Shown here piece after piece: positions 44,428-53,910 of a DNA stretch of 64,000 nucleotides. Origin of the DNA: Bin80 sp965220365 (GTDB taxonomy: Bacteria; Bacteroidota; Rhodothermia; Rhodothermales; Bin80); assembly GCA_965220365.1 (NCBI GenBank), contig OZ244823.1:1240001-1304000 (forward strand), in the 5' to 3' direction. Position 1 is the first letter of the stretch; every line of letters begins with the position of its first letter. Both the position numbers and the translations under genes were made by a program. The notes under the pieces are model-generated. The model was not told the DNA's origin. It was given only the letters and a program-made list of their open reading frames with translations, and ran no database searches.

Positions 44428-47328
44428 ATGGTGACATACAAAAGCACTGCACAGATTCGAGCGGAATTTTTAGAGTTTTTCCGTGAGAAGGGGCATACAA
44501 TTGTTCCAAGTGCCTCTATGGTCCCTGCGGATGACCCTACGCTGCTCTTTATCAACTCGGGGATGGCGCAGTTCAAAGAGATCTTCCTAGGGCAGGAAAC
44601 GCGGTCGTATGTTCGCGCGGCAGATACCCAAAAGTGTCTACGGGTATCTGGAAAGCATAATGATCTTGAAGAGGTGGGACATGATACGTACCACCATACC
44701 TTTTTCGAAATGCTCGGCAACTGGAGCTTCGGGGATTATTTCAAGGAGGAAGCGATTGACATGGCCTGGGAGCTATTGGTAAACCGCTGGAAACTTCCCG
44801 AGGACCGATTGTATGCAACCGTGCATAAGGGGGATGTTGCCCTGAATCTTGCCGCGGACGAAGAGGCTGCCACTTTATGGAGACGTTATCTCCCCGAGAA
44901 TCAGGTTTTGTATGGTAGCACGAAAGACAACTTCTGGATGATGGGGGAGACAGGCCCTTGCGGTCCCTGCTCCGAAATCCATATTGACCTGCGCCCTGAT
45001 GAATTGCGTCAGCAAATTCCCGGGCATGAATGTGTGAATGGCGATCTCCCAACGGTGATTGAGCTGTGGAATCTAGTGTTCATTCAGTATAACGCTCAGG
45101 TGAACGAACCATCGGCCAGCGAAAGTGCCTCGACTGACACTGCCCAATCGCCAGTGAACCTGCTCCCATTATCCGCCCGTCATGTAGATACGGGGATGGG
45201 GCTGGAGCGTCTCGCGGCGGTGATGCAGGGCAAGATCAGCACCTATGATACAGATGCGTTCAAGAAGCTTTTGGATCAGTTGGCAGAATTGACACCGATC
45301 CCCGGTATCCAAGGCTATGATGATATTGATTCTGCGTTGGACATAGATGCAATTCGCGTGGCAATGCGGGTGGTCGTAGATCATATTCGCGGGATCGTAG
45401 TCGCGATTGCCGATGGGGTGGTCCCCGGGAACGTGGGACGGGCGTATGTGATTCGCAGGATCCTGCGCCGAGCGGTACGCTATGGGTATACCACACTAAA
45501 TATCAAGGAGCCATTCCTTTGCCGCCTGGTGCCGGTTGTGATCGAATCTCTTGGAGAGATTTTTCCGGAATTGCAGACTAAAGACAAGCTTGTCACAGAA
45601 AATATTCGCGGGGAAGAACGTGCATTCTTGCACACCCTGGGACGTGGGTTAGCACTGTTTGATCGGGTATGTGATTACATAGATGGGGTCATTTCCGAGG
45701 AGGAGGACGCGTTTGTGGACCGATTACGGGAAGATGCCTCGGTCCAGGATCTCCTGCGGAAAGCCTACGCAAGTACGATGGACAGGGCAGAGCCAGACGA
45801 AATGCTTCGCCGGTTTATCTCGGTTGTCAAGCTGAGCCGTATCCCGGGAGAGGTTGCATTTCTATTGCATGACACCTATGGGTTCCCCATTGATCTGACG
45901 CAGCTCATGGCCCGCGAGCGGGGGCGCCGGGTTGATATGTCACGCTTTGAAGAGTTGATGGCAGAGCAGAGGCACCGCGCACGCAGTGCGAAGGTTGCAG
46001 TATCCGCTAGTCCGATCGTGATAGAACTGAAGGTAGGGCGGCCAATCGGAGAGGTACCCAAGAGCCACAAGTCGAAGTTTGTTGGCTATGAGCAGACTGC
46101 TCTTGAGGGAGCACGAGTCATTGCATCTGACGAAGATGCGGGAGTCATCGTGCTGGATCGGACCCCTTTCTATGCGGAAAAAGGAGGTCAGATTGGAGAT
46201 ACCGGAACGCTGAATTTCGATGGCGAAGTGATCCAGGTGACAGACACGCAGGTTGTAGGAAGTCAGGTTGCTCACAAGGTTGAACGCTTCCCATCTACGC
46301 TGAAGTGCCCAGTGCTGGCTATTGTAGATGCGGAGCGCCGTCATCGCATTGCGAAGCATCATACGGCAACACACCTGATGCATGCTGCACTACGAGAGGT
46401 TCTGGGGCCTGGAGTAGAGCAGAGGGGGTCGCTGGTAGCAGAAGGACATCTACGGTTTGATTTCAACCACTATGAACGGGTGAGTGTGGAAGATCTCCGC
46501 CGTGTTCAGGATCGGGTCAATGAGCAGATACAGCGAAATATCACCGCGGAAATTGATCCAGAGGTTCCCTACAAAGAAGCATTGGCACGAGGGGCAACAG
46601 CACTCTTTGGAGAGAAGTATGGGTATGTGGTTCGTGTGGTTACGTTCGACCCAGCGTTCTCGGTAGAATTATGCGGGGGGATTCATGTGCAAGCCACGGG
46701 TGAAATAGGGCTTTTTATCTTGCAATCTGAAGGGTCAATTGCCACGGGGATCCGCCGCGTCGAGGCTATTGCGGGAGTGGATGCGGTCAATATGGTGACC
46801 CGGGAGCGGGCTTCACTGGAGCAAACTAGGAGGCAGCTCAGAGGATCAAAGCGCCCTGTTGAAGAATCTGTGGCAGAGCTTCTTGAAGTGAATCGTTCCC
46901 TTCAGAAGGAGGTCGAAAAACTTCGTCATGAGCGACTTTCCGCACAACTGGAAGGAGTGCTGAGCAATATGGTCACCGTGGATGGCATCCATTTGGCTGC
47001 CGGGCAGATTGATGATGCAGATATGGATATGTTACGGGCACAGGGGCAGGAGCTTCGTCAGCGCCTGAAAGCATCCAGTGTAGGGATCCTGGGTGCAAGG
47101 GATCCTGGGGGGCAAAAAGCTTATTTAGTGGCTGTTGTGACGGATGACTTATTATCCAAGGGCGTGAATGCAGGGAAGATTGCTGGTCACTTTGCACGCC
47201 AGATTGGTGGTGGCGGCGGGGGTCGGCCGGAGCTTGCTACAGCGGGTGGACGCGAGCCTGAAAAGCTTGGTGCTGTACTCAAGAATGCGCCGGAGTCGAT
47301 TCGCAGCGTATTGCCTGCATCGGTATAA
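44428..47328 (+). CDS. alaS: alanyl-tRNA synthetase
   Basis: This 966-residue class II synthetase charges tRNA-Ala. The catalytic domain begins 'RAEFLEFFREKGHTIVPSASMVPADDPTLLF', with motif 1 near 'INSGMAQFKEIFLG' and motif 2 near 'YHHTFFEMLGNWSFGDYFKEEAI'. The editing domain has the zinc ligands 'HHTATHLMHAAL' (about 643-655) and 'SVELCGGIHVQATG' (about 746). The C-terminal DHHA1-type domain ends with 'RQIGGGGGGRPELATAGG'. It is longer than E. coli AlaS (about 876), partly through insertions around 'NEPSASESASTDTA' and 'FVDRLREDASVQDLLRKAYAS'. The gene is followed by a tRNA-Ser. Confidence 0.97.
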   Translation: MVTYKSTAQIRAEFLEFFREKGHTIVPSASMVPADDPTLLFINSGMAQFKEIFLGQETRSYVRAADTQKCLRVSGKHNDLEEVGHDTYHHTFFEMLGNWSFGDYFKEEAIDMAWELLVNRWKLPEDRLYATVHKGDVALNLAADEEAATLWRRYLPENQVLYGSTKDNFWMMGETGPCGPCSEIHIDLRPDELRQQIPGHECVNGDLPTVIELWNLVFIQYNAQVNEPSASESASTDTAQSPVNLLPLSARHVDTGMGLERLAAVMQGKISTYDTDAFKKLLDQLAELTPIPGIQGYDDIDSALDIDAIRVAMRVVVDHIRGIVVAIADGVVPGNVGRAYVIRRILRRAVRYGYTTLNIKEPFLCRLVPVVIESLGEIFPELQTKDKLVTENIRGEERAFLHTLGRGLALFDRVCDYIDGVISEEEDAFVDRLREDASVQDLLRKAYASTMDRAEPDEMLRRFISVVKLSRIPGEVAFLLHDTYGFPIDLTQLMARERGRRVDMSRFEELMAEQRHRARSAKVAVSASPIVIELKVGRPIGEVPKSHKSKFVGYEQTALEGARVIASDEDAGVIVLDRTPFYAEKGGQIGDTGTLNFDGEVIQVTDTQVVGSQVAHKVERFPSTLKCPVLAIVDAERRHRIAKHHTATHLMHAALREVLGPGVEQRGSLVAEGHLRFDFNHYERVSVEDLRRVQDRVNEQIQRNITAEIDPEVPYKEALARGATALFGEKYGYVVRVVTFDPAFSVELCGGIHVQATGEIGLFILQSEGSIATGIRRVEAIAGVDAVNMVTRERASLEQTRRQLRGSKRPVEESVAELLEVNRSLQKEVEKLRHERLSAQLEGVLSNMVTVDGIHLAAGQIDDADMDMLRAQGQELRQRLKASSVGILGARDPGGQKAYLVAVVTDDLLSKGVNAGKIAGHFARQIGGGGGGRPELATAGGREPEKLGAVLKNAPESIRSVLPASV

Positions 47329-47370
47329 TCACGAACAAACCACTTTTCGTATTCGTTCACGGGGATTTTC

Positions 47371-47456
47371 GGAGGGGTGCCGGAGTGGTCGAACGGGGTG
47401 GTCTCGAAAACCATTGTAGGTACTGCCTACCGGGGGTTCGAATCCCTCCCCCTCCG
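47371..47456 (+). tRNA. tRNA-Ser (anticodon CGA)
   Basis: The 86-nt class II tRNA has acceptor stem GGAGGGG/CCCCTCC with discriminator G. The anticodon loop CTCGAAA gives anticodon CGA. A long variable arm (about TTGTAGGTACTGCCTACC) and the T-arm GGGGGTTCGAATCCCTC follow. CCA is not encoded. It decodes UCG. Confidence 0.95.
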
Positions 47457-47706
47457 CTTCCTTCTGGGACCCGGATATTCTGCCGGGCATAAGATAATTC
47501 TGAAAGTCACACCTCCCCCAAGTGTTATTCTATACCAGAGGCTCTCTAGGAATTTATATTTCGCCATAATAAGATATTTGCCCGTATCTCCCATTCTAAA
47601 TCTGATGCTCTTTCTCCACATTTAGGTCATCGGATTCAGAGGAACTGCTCCCGCATCATTAAGTATCCCACAAGGAAACAATCCAACTCAAATCTTATTA
47701 TATTGG
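47457..47706. other. intergenic stretch between tRNA-Ser and the repeat array
   Basis: No gene seen. Short AT-rich spacer; no copy of the tRNA 3' end or other attachment-site repeat was noticed. Confidence 0.5.
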
Positions 47707-48006
47707 ATGGCAGAGCAAATCGCCCACGACGATATAAGTCAAACTACGCGTGCTTTTACCTTACTTCGTAAGTTGAGTAAGGGTGAGAAGCTGGCATCAA
47801 GTGAAACCCATGAACTTTTACAAATTCAAAAGAAAATGGCATCTTCAGATGTGATTCCCCAACTACAAAGCGGACTAGAGACTCTGAACAATAAGATTGA
47901 TGCTCAGAACAGTAAGATTGATGCTCAGAACAGTAAGTACAATGTCTTGATCGTCATCATCTCTATTATCGGTGCTGCACTGACGATCGCGCTCTCAATC
48001 AACTAG
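47707..48006 (+). CDS. small coiled-coil, C-terminally anchored membrane protein (first copy of an array)
   Basis: This 99-residue protein has the segment 'RAFTLLRKLSKGEKLASSETHELLQIQKKMASSD', a coiled coil containing two 'KIDAQNS' heptads and a C-terminal membrane helix ('NVLIVIISIIGAALTIALSIN'). It is the only copy in this array with an intact N-terminus. Three further copies follow, and a relative lies at 9.2 kb. The architecture is like DUF1640/Bdr-type proteins, where a coiled coil of variable length precedes a membrane anchor. Function unknown; oligomerisation at the membrane is likely from the coiled coil. Confidence 0.75.
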   Translation: MAEQIAHDDISQTTRAFTLLRKLSKGEKLASSETHELLQIQKKMASSDVIPQLQSGLETLNNKIDAQNSKIDAQNSKYNVLIVIISIIGAALTIALSIN

Positions 48007-48051
48007 CCTGAGTTCCAACAGGTGGCTTAGAGTGTTACGTGTGCCTTCACT

Positions 48052-48309
48052 TTGCTATGTAGGTTGAGTAAGGGGGGTGGGCTAACATCAAGTGGGACCC
48101 ATGAACTTTTGCAGATCCAAAAGAAAATGGCATCTTCAGATATGATCTCCCAATTACCAAGTGGACTCGAGATTCTGAGCAGTAAGATTGATGCTCAGAG
48201 CAGCAGGACTGAAGCCAATATTGATGCTCAGAACACTAAGTACAATGTGCTGATCGTCATCATTTTCATCATTGGTGCTGCGCTGACGATTGCGCTCTCA
48301 ATTAATTAG
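48052..48309 (+). pseudogene. second array copy, N-terminus lost
   Basis: The frame continues the family from 'LLCRLSKGGGLTSSGTHELLQIQKKMASSD' to the membrane helix 'VLIVIIFIIGAALTIALSIN'. The first about 14 codons of the complete copy are replaced by the repeat joint with an in-frame stop, leaving only a TTG (48052) as start. The coiled coil has a diverged insert ('SSRTEANIDAQNTK'). It could be expressed from the alternative start, but a normal start is missing. Confidence 0.6.
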
Positions 48310-48406
48310 CCTGAGTTCCAACAGGTGGCTTAGAGTGTTACGCGTGCCTTTGCCTTGCATGTAAGTTGAGTCAGAGGGGATAGCATCGAGTGAAACCCAC
48401 GAGCTT

Positions 48407-48616
48407 TTGCAGATCCAAAAGAAAATGGCATCTTCAGATATGATCCCTCAATTACAAAGTGGACTTGAGATTCTGAGCAATAAGATTGATGCTCAAAACA
48501 GTAAGATCGATGCTCAGAACAGTAAGATTGATGCTCAGAACAGTAAGTACAATGTCTTGATCGTCATCATCTCTATTATCGGTGCTGCACTGACGATCGC
48601 GCTCTCAATTAACTAG
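48407..48616 (+). pseudogene. third array copy, frameshifted N-terminus
   Basis: The region before 48407 still resembles 'RAFALL..LS..' but is frameshifted near 48358. The open part starts at 'QIQKKMASSDMIPQLQSGLE' and has three 'KIDAQNS' heptads, more than the other copies, then the identical membrane helix. It is probably not expressed as a full protein. Confidence 0.6.
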
Positions 48617-48661
48617 TCTGAGTTCCAACAGGTGACTTAGAGTGTTACGCGTATCTTCACC

Positions 48662-48886
48662 TTGCTATGTCAGTTGAGTAAGGGTGACAGGTTAACATCA
48701 AGTGAAAGCCACGAGCTTTTGCAAATCCAAAAGAAGATGGCATCTTCAGATATAATCTCCCAATTACAAAGTGGCTTAGAGACTCTGAACAATAAGATTG
48801 ATGTTCTGAACAGTAAGATCAATGCGTTGATTGTCATCATCTCCATTATCGGCACTGCACTGACGATCACGCTCTCAATTAATTAG
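48662..48886 (+). pseudogene. fourth array copy, N-terminus lost
   Basis: The same family, from 'LLCQLSKGDRLTSSESHELLQIQKKMASSD' to 'IIGTALTITLSIN', with the shortest coiled coil (one KIDVLNSK unit). It lacks the N-terminal start of the first copy, like copy two. Last unit of the array. Confidence 0.6.
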
Positions 48887-49462
48887 CACAGCTTGGATTT
48901 TTGGATAGTTCGGTCAGTGAATGGTTGTACCCGAAGACCGATATGGATAGTTTAGCCAGGCAACGGCTCAACTGTCGTAATTGGATAGAGCTGTGTGGCA
49001 TATTGCTGATCTGTAGAGAGACCTGATAATTCTGGTTTGGGGGCTGATAGTGCCGATCAAAGTTTACCCGAATGCAGGTATAGGTTGGCAGGCGATGGCT
49101 TATTTCACGGGCATTTGTGTGGGTGAACTGGATTCATCTGGAGCCTATCCCAACGCACTGCAAGGGAACTGCATCATCCTACCGCATTCGAAATACAAAC
49201 CCTTGGCACACCACGACAAGTTCTTCGGATGAGTTATTTTTTCGTGTACCCTGAGTAGTCAAATGACATCTTATTTGCGGTCGTCATGGGTCCGTAGTCA
49301 GGCTACAGGAATGCAGAGCAAAAACAAACAACGAAACTCAAGGTAATTCAGAGGCATAAGAATGGGCGCCCGTTCTGATCCGAAATCGTAACTTCCCGGT
49401 CTATGATGGTTCAATGAGAAGTAATTGAACATTCGCGTCCAATCGTTCCAATCTTTGTTCGT
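48887..49462. other. stretch without a convincing gene
   Basis: A 60-codon frame at 49050-49232 has no supporting features. No repeats or terminator hairpins were recognised. Confidence 0.5.
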
Positions 49463-52279
49463 ATGGTTCACAGGGTGTCAAAATCTCTGATTGCTTTTAC
49501 GATTGCATTTCTGGTCCCCTCGTCTGTTCTGGGGCAATACTACGAACCTGTTGTGCGGCCGCTGGGGAGTAAATACCGCGTTCATAAAACGCAGCATTTT
49601 GAGATCATTTTTGAAGAAGGAAGTGAGGTAGAGGCCTGGCAGATTGCATTCATCTTGGAGCGAACACTCCCCGAGGCACAGTCTCTTTCCGGGTTGGCCG
49701 GGAAGATGTGGATGCCAGTGGTCATAAACAACTCCAACGATCGGGCCAACGGATACGTTCATACCCATCCATTTCGACAAGAGATCGAAGTTCCTCATAT
49801 CAAGGGGAACCGGATAGGGACAAGGTCCGATTCCTGGATTGAAGCAGTTGCGACGCATGAACTGGTGCATGCCACACAAGCGCAGGCAAGTGGATCGTGG
49901 GGGCTTGGAAAGATCCTTCGTTGGTTTGCTCCCGATGCTGCGCGCGCACTGAATCTGTCTTTGCCACCGGGCTTGAATGAAGGGGCTGCAGTTTATTTTG
50001 AGAGCCCAGGCTCCCATAGTGCGGGACGGCTGAGGGATGCCCGATTTCAGATGCAGTACCGAGCCGCAGCGGCATCCGAACGCCCATGGAGCCTGTCACA
50101 GCTCTTTGAATCGTCCCGTTATGGTTTTCATGCCAATCGTCACTATATCGGAGGCGCCAACTTTTTTGCCTGGCAGTTTTCAAAAGATCAGGGTCTCTTT
50201 TTTGAAAAGATGCGGACCCGGCGCTATCGTAACCCAGTCCGATCAACGGGGCTGGATTTACGCCGTACCACCGGGCAGCCTTTAGATGAATTAGTCAGTG
50301 AGTTTCGGCAGGAGACTGTTCCAGAAGTCCATCGACGTCCAAGACAGCCAGATCCCATTGCAGAGAGTCCTGGTATCCTGCAGCGCCGGCCGCAATGGCT
50401 GAACGATTCGACGCTTGTCGTATACAGGAGAGGACTCAATGAAACTCCGGGACTGTATAGTCTGGATATTGAAAGTGGGGCTACGAAACGCATCCATCCC
50501 GTCCTGTTACCTGAAGATGCGTGGTTTAGTGTGGCAGACAAAGTCATACTCTATTCCCGCTATGTTCCAGATCGGTTTTCAACGCTGGCTTCATCTGCAG
50601 ATATATTCAAGTACGATTTATCTGAGAATCGGGAGAGACGTCTAACTCACGGAGCTCGTGCCCATGCTCCCGTACAAAGTTCCTCTGGTATTTGGGCACT
50701 TCAAAATGATGGACAGCGCAACACTTGGATTGAAGTTGATGCGGTTGGCAGTATTCAGACGATTCGCGGCCGAAGTCAGGCAGATCTTATCCAGATTGCG
50801 CCCACTGCGGAAACCACTGCTGTTCTGGTTCGACACGATCGGGAGCAGGTAATTTATCGTGCGGACTCAAGTGGGGTGTTGGAACCATGGATTTTCATGG
50901 ATGACGCAGCGATTCGTGAACTCTCATGGAGTTCGGATGGACGATATCTCCTCTTTACCGCAGAGTGGGGTGGCGTAACCAACGTTTTTTGTCATGACCT
51001 GAAATCGAAGCGTACCTTGCAGCTTACGGATGTTCTGTATGGGGCATTAGACCCAATCCTTTCTGAAGACAATCGCATCCTCGTTTATGTTGACTACCAG
51101 CATGAGCACTATAATGTTGTGGCTGTGGAATTTGCCCCAGAAGAGGGAGTTGAGGTATCACTTACGCCCGTAAGTGAATTGCCTGGGATTTCCCCCAGAT
51201 TGGAACTGCCGGAGGATTTCTCCCACGAGCCGTACAGGTTGGGGGAGAGGCTTTTCCCTCGAATGTTTTTACCGGTAGGTGTGTGGTCAAATGATACTCC
51301 AGAAAGAAGATTGGGGCTGGGTGGTGGATTGGGGATTCATGGGAGTGATCCTCTTCGCCGCCTGACCTATGCGATGGAGACAACGCTACAGGCACGAAAG
51401 CTCTGGGCGCGGGCAGAGGTGAGTGCAGTCTTTCGTCCGTTGATCGCGACGATTGATGTCTATAATCAGCCTGATGTTGCCGTTGCCAGAGTCCTTACGC
51501 AGGAAGATGGAAAAGAAACCATCCGGGATATCACCTATGGAGAGCAATCCACGGGAGTTGGAATGATACTTACTCTCCCACTTCGCTTTGAAGCGAACGT
51601 GCGTCACAGTTACGCCAGCATCCTTGCAGGTGTACGCAGTGAGCGGACACGGTGGTTCAGCTTGGATGAGAATCCAGTTCCATATCGCAGAGATACACGT
51701 CAATCCCTTGCCGAATGGGAGCGTAGCACACGTGTGGATATAGGCGTTCTACTCGCGTTAGGTCTGCAGCAGAATACACGGGATGTGCGGCCAAACAGAG
51801 GGACAGTTCTTGGAGTATATGGACGCGCAGATGTGATCCGAGAACGTGATCCAAGTCGGACGGGTCTCTACATGAGACTCAATCAGTACTGGTCCATCTC
51901 CCGGAGGTGGAACACGAGCATGATACTGGGTGCGTCTCTATTGTCTCAAAGTGGTGCAGGGGTATATAGCCGGTCACTAGTTCTTCCCAGGGGACATGAA
52001 GCATTTCTGGGCGGGGGGGCGCATGTTCGGGTCGATGCAGAAATTCTCCAACCCGTTTGGTACATGCAAGATGGATTCCTGACCGTACCTTCATACTTCA
52101 AGGTTCTCTACGTGTATGGATTTGTACAGAGAGTAGTTGTAAGCCCAGATTATCGTGGCAACTGGTCGGCTGGGCTCGGGATGGGGCTTCAGTTCCGGCT
52201 TCTGCATTATTTGGATCTGGAAGTACGTGCATCTTTTAATCCATTGGATTTTAGTAAGGGATACTTCACGCTCATGTAA
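49463..52279 (+). CDS. secreted metalloprotease, beta-propeller and outer-membrane beta-barrel protein
   Basis: This 938-residue protein has a signal peptide ('SLIAFTIAFLVPSSVLGQ'). The first part is a zincin domain like peptidase MA: HELVH at 132-136 with the third ligand probably Glu173 ('LNEGAAVYFES'). From about 310 to 590 it has TolB/WD40-like propeller blades ('LSWSSDGRYLLFTAEWGG', 'DPILSEDNRILVYVD'). The last about 330 residues look like an Omp85-type beta-barrel ('RRLGLGGGLGIHGSDPLRRLTY', 'NRGTVLGVYGRADV', 'LPRGHEAFLGGGAHVRVDAEILQPV', ending 'LEVRASFNPLDFSKGYFTLM'). It is expected in the outer membrane with the protease part in the periplasm or outside. Substrate unknown. Confidence 0.8.
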   Translation: MVHRVSKSLIAFTIAFLVPSSVLGQYYEPVVRPLGSKYRVHKTQHFEIIFEEGSEVEAWQIAFILERTLPEAQSLSGLAGKMWMPVVINNSNDRANGYVHTHPFRQEIEVPHIKGNRIGTRSDSWIEAVATHELVHATQAQASGSWGLGKILRWFAPDAARALNLSLPPGLNEGAAVYFESPGSHSAGRLRDARFQMQYRAAAASERPWSLSQLFESSRYGFHANRHYIGGANFFAWQFSKDQGLFFEKMRTRRYRNPVRSTGLDLRRTTGQPLDELVSEFRQETVPEVHRRPRQPDPIAESPGILQRRPQWLNDSTLVVYRRGLNETPGLYSLDIESGATKRIHPVLLPEDAWFSVADKVILYSRYVPDRFSTLASSADIFKYDLSENRERRLTHGARAHAPVQSSSGIWALQNDGQRNTWIEVDAVGSIQTIRGRSQADLIQIAPTAETTAVLVRHDREQVIYRADSSGVLEPWIFMDDAAIRELSWSSDGRYLLFTAEWGGVTNVFCHDLKSKRTLQLTDVLYGALDPILSEDNRILVYVDYQHEHYNVVAVEFAPEEGVEVSLTPVSELPGISPRLELPEDFSHEPYRLGERLFPRMFLPVGVWSNDTPERRLGLGGGLGIHGSDPLRRLTYAMETTLQARKLWARAEVSAVFRPLIATIDVYNQPDVAVARVLTQEDGKETIRDITYGEQSTGVGMILTLPLRFEANVRHSYASILAGVRSERTRWFSLDENPVPYRRDTRQSLAEWERSTRVDIGVLLALGLQQNTRDVRPNRGTVLGVYGRADVIRERDPSRTGLYMRLNQYWSISRRWNTSMILGASLLSQSGAGVYSRSLVLPRGHEAFLGGGAHVRVDAEILQPVWYMQDGFLTVPSYFKVLYVYGFVQRVVVSPDYRGNWSAGLGMGLQFRLLHYLDLEVRASFNPLDFSKGYFTLM

Positions 52280-52548
52280 TCTCCTACACTGGCTGGATAT
52301 CCAATGAACGAACAAATTGAGCCAAATTTTGTACGGGCGGCAGGAAGCAGTTTTTACGCATCAATTATTTGAACTGGCAGGAACTGCAAGTGCGATCAAC
52401 CTGTTTTTCGTACGTGGTATAATGAAGAGGGATTCTGTCAGTTCATGCTTGATGAGATCAGGAGGATTTACTGAGCCTTTTGAGTCATGGAGCTTTGTAT
52501 ATGTCAAACCAGTCTATCCGGCTTAGGCCCTGGTATCAAAACCAAACG

Positions 52549-53433
52549 ATGATGCGACAGATTGGCCTCATTTGTGTTTTAGCGGGATTTGTATCTGCCC
52601 CAATTGCTCAGGAATTCCAGTGTACCGCGCAGGTAAACTATCGGCAACTTGAGGGCTCAGGCTTTTCGTTTCTTGATGAGTTGGAGGGGGAGATTGAGGA
52701 TTATATGAACAACAATAATTGGACGGAGGATCAGTTTGAGGTGCATGAACTCATTGAGTGTTCCATCCAGGTTGTGATTCAAGAGAATTTTACGTTGACT
52801 TCCTTTCGAGCACAACTGATTTTGAACAGCACCCGTCCAATATACGGGACCATGGCAAAGACCCCCATGTTGCAGATCAATGATGAGGCGTGGGATTTTA
52901 ATTACTCACAAGGAACCCCCCTGGTATTTGAAGTCGAGCGATTCGATGGACTTACATCTGTACTGGACTACTATGCCTATCTTATGCTGGGTTACGATTA
53001 TGATTCGTTCAGTGAATATGGTGGGGAACAACATTTTCAGAAAGCCAAGCGTATCCAGCAGTTGGCCGTAGCTACGAATGCTGTGGGATGGAGCACCATA
53101 GATGTTGATGGGCGTGCACGGATTGTAGATCAAATGACAAGTCCGCGGATGCGTCTCCTTCGCCAAGTGTATTATCAGTATCACATGGAGGCATTGGATT
53201 TATTTACCTTGGACATGGAGGCTGCACGTGCCAAAGTATTGGAGGTTTTACAAACTATGTCTGATCTATACGATGATCAGTCTAGGCAATATGTCTTCGA
53301 CATTTTTTTCAGCACAAAATCCAAAGAACTGGTAGGAATGTTCCAGGACGCGGAAGAACGTGGACAAGTGTATGACCTTCTTTCTGATGTGGATCCTTCC
53401 CGGCTGTCCAACTATAACGTATTAATCGAATAA
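52549..53433 (+). CDS. porD: PorD/DUF4835 type IX secretion protein
   Basis: From the ATG pair at 52549 the protein has 294 residues with a signal peptide ('IGLICVLAGFVSAPIAQEF'). The sequence follows DUF4835: 'EFQCTAQVNYRQLEG', 'FLDELEGEIEDYMNNNNWTEDQFE', 'YYAYLMLGYDYDSFSEYGG', and a helical end 'LDLFTLDMEAARAKVLEVL'. DUF4835 is the family of Porphyromonas PorD, linked to T9SS function. The presence of a T9SS sorting domain protein at 28.6 kb fits. It lies 4 bp upstream of the DUF411 gene. Confidence 0.85.
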   Translation: MMRQIGLICVLAGFVSAPIAQEFQCTAQVNYRQLEGSGFSFLDELEGEIEDYMNNNNWTEDQFEVHELIECSIQVVIQENFTLTSFRAQLILNSTRPIYGTMAKTPMLQINDEAWDFNYSQGTPLVFEVERFDGLTSVLDYYAYLMLGYDYDSFSEYGGEQHFQKAKRIQQLAVATNAVGWSTIDVDGRARIVDQMTSPRMRLLRQVYYQYHMEALDLFTLDMEAARAKVLEVLQTMSDLYDDQSRQYVFDIFFSTKSKELVGMFQDAEERGQVYDLLSDVDPSRLSNYNVLIE

Positions 53434-53437
53434 AATC

Positions 53438-53905
53438 ATGAAGCGGGTCATCTTAATAGTATTGACAGGCATGGGGCTTTGTGCTGTTGCCGTAGTTGGA
53501 TTTACCTTGCGGCCAGGCGGCCAGGAGGCAAAGCCAACGATGGTTGTCTATAAATCTCCAACGTGTGGGTGCTGCGTCAAGTGGGCGGAGCATATGGAGG
53601 CCGCCGGTTTCGAAGTGGAGTCCCGTAATATGCGGGCTATGGGTTCAATCAAAGCGGAACTGGGGGTGCCACAGGCCGCACATTCATGCCACACCGCAGT
53701 CGTAGACGGGTATATAGTGGAAGGCCATGTGCCGGCTCTTTATGTACATAAATTGCTTGAAGAGAGGCCCGATATACCAGGCATAGCGGTACCGGGGATG
53801 CCCATTGGATCGCCAGGAATGGAGGGTCCGAATGCGCAACCCTACGAGGTCGTAACATTCAATGAGGAAACAGTTACGGGTGTCTACGCTCGGGTGGATC
53901 CGTAG
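53438..53905 (+). CDS. DUF411 metal-binding protein
   Basis: This 155-residue exported or membrane-anchored protein (N-terminal hydrophobic segment 'VILIVLTGMGLCAVAVVGF') has the DUF411 domain: 'VYKSPTCGCCVKWAEHMEAAGFEV' with a CxCC cluster, 'AHSCHTAVVDGYIVEGHVPA' and 'PGIAVPGMPIGSPGME'. DUF411 proteins are often found with copper or silver resistance genes and are thought to bind metal. No such genes are adjacent here; it lies between porD and def, with 4 bp on each side. Confidence 0.9.
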   Translation: MKRVILIVLTGMGLCAVAVVGFTLRPGGQEAKPTMVVYKSPTCGCCVKWAEHMEAAGFEVESRNMRAMGSIKAELGVPQAAHSCHTAVVDGYIVEGHVPALYVHKLLEERPDIPGIAVPGMPIGSPGMEGPNAQPYEVVTFNEETVTGVYARVDP

Positions 53906-53910
53906 TATTC

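Larger units (their letters stand above)
47707..48886 (+). repeat. tandem array of four related small-gene units
   Basis: Units end at 48006, 48309, 48616 and 48886 (steps of about 303, 307 and 270 bp). Each later unit begins with the same non-coding joint (CTGAGTTCCAACAGGTGRCTTAGAGTGTTACG at 48007, 48310 and 48617), which contains an in-frame TAG. The number of KIDAQNS heptads differs between units (2, a diverged 2, 3 and 1). Confidence 0.85.

Noticed and set aside
47371..47456. tRNA-Ser as the attachment site of the conjugative element
   Set aside because: It lies about 23 kb from the transfer genes, no integrase is nearby, and I saw no direct repeat of its 3' end at the element side.
47880..48880. 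Repeats in this region as a CRISPR array
   Set aside because: Units are about 300 bp and coding, with unequal spacing; there are no short palindromic repeats with unique spacers.
52317..52526. 69-codon frame upstream of porD as a small subunit gene
   Set aside because: Neither the sequence nor the start supports a known protein such as RpoZ; a TATAAT near 52420 suggests promoter DNA instead.
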